Part shown: positions 4,827 through 10,277 of the stretch, piece by piece
How positions within the stretch are numbered: position 1 is the stretch's first letter
How the letters are laid out: the number at the start of each line of letters is the position of its first letter
NCBI GenBank assembly: GCA_937894565.1
Contig: CALBHK010000287.1
Location: forward strand, 1-10,277
Direction of reading: 5' to 3'
Length of the DNA stretch: 10,277 nucleotides
From: an uncultured Chlamydiae bacterium
Lineage (GTDB): Bacteria > Chlamydiota > Chlamydiia > Chlamydiales > CALBHK01
The notes under the pieces: model-generated
The model's input: only the letters and a program-made list of their open reading frames with translations
Told to the model about the DNA's origin: nothing
Database searches by the model: none
Translations under genes and position numbers: made by a program

Positions 4827-6719
4827 ATGAAAATCAGCTTTTTGTTATTGGGATTGCTAGGATGTTCTTTTTTGTGCGCAAGTGTAATCAGTTTTTCTAA
4901 AATAAAAGCTGCTGCGGCAAAAAAATACACCATAGAACAATTCTTAAATACAAAGAGATATTGCGCGGGAGCCTTTAGTTTCGATGAAGAAAAGATCCTC
5001 TTTTCTAGCGACGAGAGTGGGATTTTTAACGTCTATTCAATATCTGTTGATGGTGGAAATCAAACGCAGTTAACTCCATCCACAAACCATTCTTTTATTC
5101 TTCTGTCTGGATTCCCTAATGATGAGCGATTTTTGTATGCGAGTGATGGCCTTGGCAATGAATTGGATCATATTTTTCTGCAAAATTTAGATGGAAGCGT
5201 TCGTGATTTAACCCCGTGGGCTCATGCAAAATCCCAATTTTCTGGATGGAGTAAAGATCAAAGCAGCTTTTTCTTCTTATCAAATAGTCGTGATCCAAAA
5301 TTTATGGACCTTTATGAAATGGATGTAGAGACTTTTCAGCCTAAAATGCTTTATCAAAACCAAGGTGGTTTGAATTTTAGCGCCATCTCAGCTGACAAGC
5401 GCTATGTGGCTTTAACGAAGACAATATCCGCTAATAGTTCAGAATTTTATTTATATGACTTGTCTGCAAATGTGCTAGAGAATATTGCACCTCATGAAGG
5501 CGATATTCAGTATAAACCTGTGGATTTTAGCGTGGATTCCCGCTATCTTTACTATCTTACCGATCAGGATAGCGAATTCATTTATCTAAAGCGTTTGAAT
5601 ATAGGGTCTGGAGCTACTGAAGTCGTGGAAAGTCATCCATGGGACATTTTTTTCTGTAGTTTCTCACACACTGGCAAATACCGCGTAACAGGGATCAATG
5701 AAGATGGCAAAACTGTGATTCATATTCATGACCAAGAGACTAACAAAAAGGTATTACTTCCCAAGTTGCCTGAAGGGGAAATTACGCAGGTAAGCATTTC
5801 GAAGACTGAGAAATCGATGCTATTTTATGTGAATGGAGATCGCTCTCCAAGTGATCTCTACTATTATAATTTCGAGACTTCGAGTTTTCATAAACTGACC
5901 ACTTCTTTAAGTTCTGAAATCAATTCTGCAGATCTTGTGGATGCGGAAATTGTTCGTTATCCCTCTTACGATGGAACTTTGATCCCTGCACTCTATTATA
6001 AACCTAAAGAGATCCAAAAAGATAAGAAGCTGCCGGCTCTTATATGGGTGCACGGAGGACCTGGCGGTCAATCACGTATAGGGTATAGTTACCTGATCCA
6101 ATATCTGGTCAACCATGGTTATCCTGTCTTGAGTGTGAATAATCGGGGGAGTTCGGGATACGGAAAATCTTTTTTTAAAGCCGCTGATCACAAGCACGGA
6201 GAAGCTGATTTAGATGACTGTATTTGGGCGAAGCGTTTTCTTATCACAACAGGCACTATTGATGAGGATAAGATCGGGATCATGGGAGGGAGTTATGGCG
6301 GCTATATCACTTTAGCAGCTTTAGCTTTTAGGCCGGGTGAAATGGCTATTGGTGTGGATATCTTTGGAGTCTCCAATTGGGTGCGCACACTTCAAAGCAT
6401 TCCTTCCTGGTGGGAGACACACAGAGAAGCCCTTTATGAAAAAATCGGCAATCCGGAGACTGAAACTGCTTATTTGGAAAGTATTTCACCTCTCTTCCAT
6501 GCAGACAATATTAAAAAGCCTCTCTTAGTGATTCAGGGTGCTAATGATCCAAGAGTATTAAAAGTTGAATCGGACCAAATTATTGAAGCAGTCAATAAAA
6601 ATGGTATTCCTAATCAGTATCTCATTTTTGATGATGAAGGACATGGGTTTTTGAAAAAGCAAAATCAAATGAAAGCCGCAACAGTGATTTTGGAGTTCTT
6701 AGACGAACATCTTAAATAG
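4827..6719 (+). CDS. Exported S9-family serine peptidase (prolyl oligopeptidase/acylaminoacyl-peptidase type)
   Basis: The protein has 630 residues. An N-terminal beta-propeller of TolB/WD-like repeats (about 35-370, recurring S-x-D and Y-L-Y-x-x-D motifs) gates a C-terminal alpha/beta hydrolase (about 375-630). The oxyanion-region H-G-G-P-G-G is at 409-414 and N-N-R-G at 438-441. The triad is Ser489 in G-G-S-Y-G-G, Asp574 in G-A-N-D-P-R-V and His606 in E-G-H-G-F. The enzyme should cleave short peptides, with dipeptidyl-peptidase or acylaminoacyl-peptidase activity. ATG 4827 is chosen over upstream TTG 4788 and ATG 4821 because AAGAGG (4815-4820) sits 6 nt away and a signal peptide then begins at once. 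Leu-Leu-Gly-Cys13 resembles a lipobox, although the signal would be unusually short; cleavage after the Ala run at 28-31 is the alternative. It converges on the ABC gene, with 28 nt between stops and no clear terminator. Confidence 0.9.
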   Translation: MKISFLLLGLLGCSFLCASVISFSKIKAAAAKKYTIEQFLNTKRYCAGAFSFDEEKILFSSDESGIFNVYSISVDGGNQTQLTPSTNHSFILLSGFPNDERFLYASDGLGNELDHIFLQNLDGSVRDLTPWAHAKSQFSGWSKDQSSFFFLSNSRDPKFMDLYEMDVETFQPKMLYQNQGGLNFSAISADKRYVALTKTISANSSEFYLYDLSANVLENIAPHEGDIQYKPVDFSVDSRYLYYLTDQDSEFIYLKRLNIGSGATEVVESHPWDIFFCSFSHTGKYRVTGINEDGKTVIHIHDQETNKKVLLPKLPEGEITQVSISKTEKSMLFYVNGDRSPSDLYYYNFETSSFHKLTTSLSSEINSADLVDAEIVRYPSYDGTLIPALYYKPKEIQKDKKLPALIWVHGGPGGQSRIGYSYLIQYLVNHGYPVLSVNNRGSSGYGKSFFKAADHKHGEADLDDCIWAKRFLITTGTIDEDKIGIMGGSYGGYITLAALAFRPGEMAIGVDIFGVSNWVRTLQSIPSWWETHREALYEKIGNPETETAYLESISPLFHADNIKKPLLVIQGANDPRVLKVESDQIIEAVNKNGIPNQYLIFDDEGHGFLKKQNQMKAATVILEFLDEHLK

Positions 6720-6747
6720 AGCTCTTGCAATTTAGCGTTGCTTAAGG

Positions 6748-8511
6748 TTATTCCGGCAAAAATCCACCCACTTGCGCATCCCACAGTGTTTTATATAAGC
6801 CTCCTTTATTCAAGAGACTGGCATGGGTCCCATCTTCCACAATTTTTCCCTGATCGAATACTAAAATACGGTCCATATGAAGAAGTGTTGATAGCCGATG
6901 TGCAATCACAATAGTTGTTTTGCCCTGCATAAGTCTCCACAAGCTCTCTTGAATATCATTTTCGGTGATAGAATCAAGCTGGGAGGTTGCTTCATCTAAA
7001 ATTAAGATGGGCGCGTTTTTCAAAATAGCGCGGGCAATAGCAATCCTTTGCCGCTGCCCCCCTGAAAGTTTAATTCCTCGCTCGCCGACTAAAGAAGCGT
7101 AACTTTCCGATAATTTAGTTATAAATTCATCAGCATGAGCTCTTTTAGCGGCCTCTATAACCTCATCATCTGTTGCATCCGCTTTTCCATAGCGAATATT
7201 ATCCATTAAACTGCGATGAAAGAGCGAGGGGTCTTGAGGGATCATAGCAATGTGAGAGCGCAAGCTCTCTTGGGTCACATCACGGATCTCCTGTCCATCG
7301 ATCAGGATACGTCCATTAGTGATGTCATACAGTCTGAGGACAAGATTTGCAAAGGTCGTCTTACCGCCACCTGAACGTCCCACCAATCCTATTTTCTCTC
7401 CTGCTTCAATTGTGACAGATTTATTTTTAAAAAGAGTTTCGGATCCTTTGTAATGGAACTGGACATTTTCAAAGGTAATCTGCCCTTTTTTGACCACCAA
7501 ATCACATGCATCAGCTCTATTATTGATTTCCGGCTCAATGATTAAAGCAGATAGACTTTGTTTGCATTTCCCGATTGCCTGGTTGAATTCATCCACACGC
7601 GACATGGTATACCACATCATGTGTCCTAGTTCCATGGAAAGCCCTAAAATTAAGGCAAAGTCTCCAATGGTGATTAGACTTTCTCCATATAGATAGCGCA
7701 GCAGATAGATGGCAGCCCCCATCATGGTAGCAATCATCAATCCCTGAACACTACATAAAAGGACTATAAAAAATTCTTTTGATTGGAAGGCTTTTCGACT
7801 GGCAAGCAAAAACTGGCCCATCCTTGAAATTTCATCCTCTTTTCTGGAAAACATTTTGATGTTGCTATAATTCGTTATACAATCCACCAGTTGGCCCGAG
7901 ACCACGGTTTCGGTGCCGGCATGTATGTCTGCTAGATGCACTAAACGTTTTGACATGAGAATGCTAAATGAAGAAAAAGCGATGAACCACAAAAATAAGA
8001 TATAAAAAAATAGGGGATTAACATAATAGGCTGCTGCAAATGAGGTGAGCAATAATGAAAATCCTCTAATAAAATCGGGGGTGATTCGATGTAAAATAAG
8101 CTCTACATTATCTGCAAGAATAATAATTTGACTTGAAATGCGCCCCGAAAGATTATTTTGAAAAAATTGATGGGAATTACTAAAGATACAGTCCATCATC
8201 GCGCTAATGATCTTGTTTTTAAGAACGGGTTGAAATTTATAATTAATGTATCCAATTGTGCGCCATGTGATGTTATCAAAAACTATAAAGTTTAATACAA
8301 TCAACATAGAAGGCCAGGTTAAAAGAGACAGATCATGGCTAGCCTCGATTTGGGATAAAATATTGATGATGTATTTAATCAGTATGTTATTAAAAGGACC
8401 CCAAAATCCGGCAAGAATGGAAACAAAAACAAAAACAAAAGCAATTAATTTGTACGGTCTTAGAAAATGCAGGATAAAAGAAAATAAAGTTTTAGGTAGA
8501 GGATGATTCAT
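6748..8511 (-). CDS. ABC exporter half-transporter (fused permease-ATPase, MsbA/multidrug type)
   Basis: The protein has 587 residues, normal for a half-transporter that works as a dimer in the inner membrane. The membrane domain (about 10-320) has hydrophobic helices near 22-44, 66-80, 150-187 (two) and 248-295 (two). The nucleotide-binding domain (about 343-580) has Walker A G378-R-S-G-G-G-K384-T-T, Q-loop Gln426, signature L-S-G-G-Q (482-486), Walker B ending D506-E507 and switch His538. All catalytic elements are present. Export of lipid, peptide or drug is inferred; the substrate cannot be read from sequence. ATG 8511 has no clear Shine-Dalgarno sequence. It follows the MerR gene on the same strand but is isolated from it by a terminator and has its own predicted promoter. 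Confidence 0.92.
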   Translation of the reverse strand: MNHPLPKTLFSFILHFLRPYKLIAFVFVFVSILAGFWGPFNNILIKYIINILSQIEASHDLSLLTWPSMLIVLNFIVFDNITWRTIGYINYKFQPVLKNKIISAMMDCIFSNSHQFFQNNLSGRISSQIIILADNVELILHRITPDFIRGFSLLLTSFAAAYYVNPLFFYILFLWFIAFSSFSILMSKRLVHLADIHAGTETVVSGQLVDCITNYSNIKMFSRKEDEISRMGQFLLASRKAFQSKEFFIVLLCSVQGLMIATMMGAAIYLLRYLYGESLITIGDFALILGLSMELGHMMWYTMSRVDEFNQAIGKCKQSLSALIIEPEINNRADACDLVVKKGQITFENVQFHYKGSETLFKNKSVTIEAGEKIGLVGRSGGGKTTFANLVLRLYDITNGRILIDGQEIRDVTQESLRSHIAMIPQDPSLFHRSLMDNIRYGKADATDDEVIEAAKRAHADEFITKLSESYASLVGERGIKLSGGQRQRIAIARAILKNAPILILDEATSQLDSITENDIQESLWRLMQGKTTIVIAHRLSTLLHMDRILVFDQGKIVEDGTHASLLNKGGLYKTLWDAQVGGFLPE

Positions 8512-8533
8512 TATAATTTATGTTTATATTTCT

Positions 8534-8563
8534 ATTCTACAGTCCTAGGAGATGATCAGTCAA
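8534..8563 (-). promoter_or_regulatory. Predicted promoter of the ABC exporter gene
   Basis: On the minus strand TTGACT (8558-8563), an 18-nt spacer and TAGAAT (8534-8539) give a start near 8527 and a leader of about 16 nt. The spacer contains the palindrome TCCTAGGA (8543-8550). The unit matches the mntA promoter at 24 of 30 positions, including 13 of 18 spacer positions. The -35 nearly touches the T-tract of the upstream terminator. Confidence 0.5.
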
Positions 8564-8564
8564 G

Positions 8565-8592
8565 AAAAAGCAGCCGGCTTAAAGCCGGCTGC
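8565..8592 (-). terminator. Intrinsic terminator of the MerR gene
   Basis: A perfect 9-bp GC-rich stem (8584-8592 with 8570-8578, extendable by T-A pairs) and a 5-nt loop are followed on the minus strand by TTTTT (8565-8569). It begins 6 nt past the merR-type stop codon and should uncouple that gene from the downstream ABC gene. Confidence 0.88.
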
Positions 8593-8598
8593 CATTAT

Positions 8599-9369
8599 TT
8601 AAGATAGTTCTTTTTCAGCGTAGATCTTTATTCCTTCTGCAAGAAATCGCGCCAGCTGGGGATGATTGGAGTCATTAGCTTCAAAAGCTTCTTTCCATTC
8701 AAAGCCAATGTATTGTTCTCCCAAATTGATGTAGGAGCTACGATCTGGAGTCCAATATCCTGTTAACCATTCATAATGTCTACGAATGATTTTTTGAACT
8801 TCAGAAGAATCGGCGCTAGCCTGCTTTTTCAGCTGTTTGGCAAGATCTTTACAGATGTTATTCCACTCCTCTTTGCTTTTTTCAAAGTCCTCTTTGCTTA
8901 AATTTTTAAAATTGACCAAAGTTTCTTCCATAGAAGAATTTGCGTCTTCTCCAAAACGGTTGATCAGATATTTCTGATACTCGTTTTGCTTTTCTTTGTT
9001 AAATCCAAGGTAGATTTCAGATTCTTTCATTTTTTTCACTCCTTTTAAATGTTCGATTGTTTTGTCGATGGTTTTAATAAGCTTTTTTGTCCTCTCCACA
9101 TTTTTTTCCAAAACCTTGCGGTGAGCACTTAAAGCCACAATTTTGTTGAAATCGCTTCTCTTCAGGATGGCTTCTATCTGCTTGAGCTCGAACCCAAGCT
9201 CTCTAAAAAACAGAATTTGCTGCAGAAGGAGCAGCTGCTCTTCTTCATAATATCTGTATCCGTTGCTGCCATGGTAGGCGGGCTTTAAAAGCCCTATTTC
9301 ATCATACCAGTGCAGCGTGCGGATGCTGACTCCTGAAATTTTTGCTAATCTCGTAACTGTATAAGCCAT
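8599..9369 (-). CDS. MerR-family regulator with TipAS drug-sensing domain
   Basis: Transcription regulator of 256 residues. It has a MerR winged helix-turn-helix at 3-70 (L-A-K-I-S-G-V-S-I-R-T-L-H-W-Y-D-E-I-G-L-L-K-P and the G-Y-R-Y wing), a dimerisation coiled coil at about 75-118, and a C-terminal TipAS domain at about 125-252 with the family's W-L-T-G-Y-W, Y-I-N-L-G-E-Q-Y and F-L-A-E-G-I motifs. TipAL and Mta relatives sense thiopeptides or other amphipathic drugs and activate efflux or sequestration genes. Start ATG 9369 has AAAGGAG at 9377-9383, 7 nt away. Its promoter carries a MerR-type operator, so autoregulation is likely. Its target beyond itself is uncertain: the neighbouring ABC gene is tempting but its promoter lacks the dyad. 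Confidence 0.9.
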   Translation of the reverse strand: MAYTVTRLAKISGVSIRTLHWYDEIGLLKPAYHGSNGYRYYEEEQLLLLQQILFFRELGFELKQIEAILKRSDFNKIVALSAHRKVLEKNVERTKKLIKTIDKTIEHLKGVKKMKESEIYLGFNKEKQNEYQKYLINRFGEDANSSMEETLVNFKNLSKEDFEKSKEEWNNICKDLAKQLKKQASADSSEVQKIIRRHYEWLTGYWTPDRSSYINLGEQYIGFEWKEAFEANDSNHPQLARFLAEGIKIYAEKELS

Positions 9370-9413
9370 CGATCGACTCCTTTAATATCCCTTTGATTTT
9401 AAAGGTTAACTCT

Positions 9414-9444
9414 ATAATAAGAAATGACGTAACGTGAGGGTCAA
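9414..9444 (-). promoter_or_regulatory. MerR-type promoter/operator of the TipAS regulator gene
   Basis: On the minus strand TTGACC (9439-9444) and TATTAT (9414-9419) are separated by 19 nt (9420-9438), the elongated spacer typical of MerR-activated promoters. Inside it is the dyad ACGT-T-ACGT (9427-9435), flanked as CCTCACGTTACGTCA. The left half CCTCACGT resembles the recalled tipA operator half-site; the outer part of the right half is degenerate. Confidence 0.65.
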
Positions 9445-9532
9445 GCAAGAATTTTTTAACGATAAAATTTAGAGTATCAGGGTGATTAAAAAACTATCAT
9501 AAAACGGCTTAGGAAAGTACTCAGAGGTGGAT

Positions 9533-10228
9533 TTATAATAAATGTAATCGTCCTTGTTTTAATTTGTTCAGTGAAGCAATTGCCATGCTATACAAGAAAG
9601 AACTATCAATTTCTACTTCTCGCTTAGCCAGAAGAGTAAGGTAATAATTAACATTATTAACTTGCGGGATATGTGGTGCGTGAAGTAACTCACCTTTACC
9701 TGCCTGAACGCCCGATAAAAGATTTAGGGTAAATTCAAAATAGACCACCTGCTTGTATAATTCCATGTCTGTTTGCCACTGAGGGCTTAAAAGTTTTGCA
9801 TCATACTGTTGAAGAAATAGCTTTTCATTCTCTGGTTCAATCATATTTAAAACAAAAAAGGCTGCGATATCATAATAGGGGTTGCCTAATGAAGAATCGC
9901 CCCAATCTATCAGAGTCACTTGATCATTGTTTGTAAAAATATTTCCCGGATTAAGATCATTGTGGCAGGGAACCGGAGCCACTTCAAGACTTTGAAGATG
10001 AGGTTCTATTTTTTTAATATGCTGCAGACTATCTTCTAATAGATCTTTTAGTTCGCCGGAACAATTGAGTTTTTTATATTTTGTATTAATACACGTAAAC
10101 ATATCGGATGCTTGCGTGGCAAATGGCGCGGTGGAATGATGCAGCTCTGCAACACTGATGGCAATGTTTTTGATGATGGCTGGTTCGTTGGCAGTTGTCG
10201 GAACTAGTGAATTTCCCTTTGCTAGTGT
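9533..10228 (-). pseudogene. APH/choline-kinase-like phosphotransferase lacking its N-lobe
   Basis: The C-terminal catalytic lobe is intact. Numbered from Met at 10102, the Brenner motif H47-N-D49-L-N-P-G-N54 and the metal-binding I-D66-W-G-D are present, followed by G-N-P-Y-Y-D78-I-A. This is typical of small-molecule kinases such as aminoglycoside or choline/ethanolamine phosphotransferases. The frame continues upstream of that ATG with family-like sequence (NEPAIIKNIAISVAELHHS) as far as an in-frame TAG at 10229-10231, and a TAA follows at 10247-10249. No start codon of ATG, GTG or TTG type exists between TAG and 10102, and the ATG has no ribosome-binding site. The nucleotide-binding N-lobe (about 90-100 residues) is missing, so I call it a 5'-degraded pseudogene. 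A frameshift joining sequence beyond the window end is the alternative. Confidence 0.65.
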
Positions 10229-10277
10229 CTAATTGCATAAATAGCTTTACGAAAAACATTCCCTAGTCAGCCAAGTT

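Noticed and set aside
6720..6747. Bidirectional terminator between the convergent S9 and ABC genes
   Set aside because: Only a 4-bp GCAA/TTGC stem without a T-tract on either strand.
9463..9478. Further copy of the 36-bp repeat (TAAAATTTAGA core, 14 of 16)
   Set aside because: Only the AT-rich part matches, the -35 part is absent and no gene is placed to use it; probably composition.
1..10277. CRISPR array, tRNA or rRNA genes, intact insertion sequence
   Set aside because: No regularly spaced repeats, no cloverleaf or rRNA-like segment and no transposase with a complete catalytic region were seen on either strand.

Overview
The window looks like chromosome from an environmental (amoeba-associated) chlamydia or a close ecological equivalent. 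It is AT-rich. The strongest clue is at 692-1988: an SycD/LcrH-type type III secretion chaperone directly followed by a small protein with one bilobed hydrophobic domain, the layout of a chlamydial inclusion-membrane (Inc)-like effector. This taxonomic guess is an inference from gene content, with no marker gene to settle it.

Layout. (1) 1-454, + strand: two small genes resembling the phage- or mobile-element-associated pair of a 'QxxTV' protein and a Cys/His 'HGG' protein. (2) 455-1988, + strand: a long-stem hairpin, a near-perfect sigma70-type promoter (TTGACC-N17-TATAAT), then chaperone and membrane protein as an operon. (3) 2084-2857, - strand: a MntA/HepT (MNT-HEPN) toxin-antitoxin operon with its own promoter and a U-tract terminator. 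(4) 2822-4763: a lone AAA ATPase with a C-terminal DUF234 nuclease-like domain (- strand), lying between two 36-bp direct repeats that match at 33 of 36 positions. Around it are an orphan + strand terminator, a large bipartite dyad and what looks like a frameshifted gene relic. (5) 4827-6719, + strand: an exported S9 prolyl-oligopeptidase-family hydrolase. (6) 6748-8511, - strand: an ABC exporter half-transporter. (7) 8599-9444, - strand: a MerR-family regulator with a TipAS drug-sensing domain. Its own promoter has the 19-nt spacer and central ACGT-T-ACGT dyad expected of a MerR operator. (8) 9533-10228, - strand: an aminoglycoside/choline-kinase-like phosphotransferase that has lost its N-lobe, probably a pseudogene.

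Working together: the chaperone probably handles the neighbouring membrane protein for type III secretion. The MntA antitoxin would modify and silence the HepT RNase. The TipAS regulator probably controls itself. It is separated from the ABC exporter by a strong terminator, and the exporter's promoter does not carry the same dyad, so joint control is not evident. The block from mntA to about 4763 reads as an accessory island of toxin-antitoxin, ATPase-nuclease, repeats and debris set between housekeeping-like genes. I found no tRNA, rRNA, CRISPR array or intact insertion sequence.
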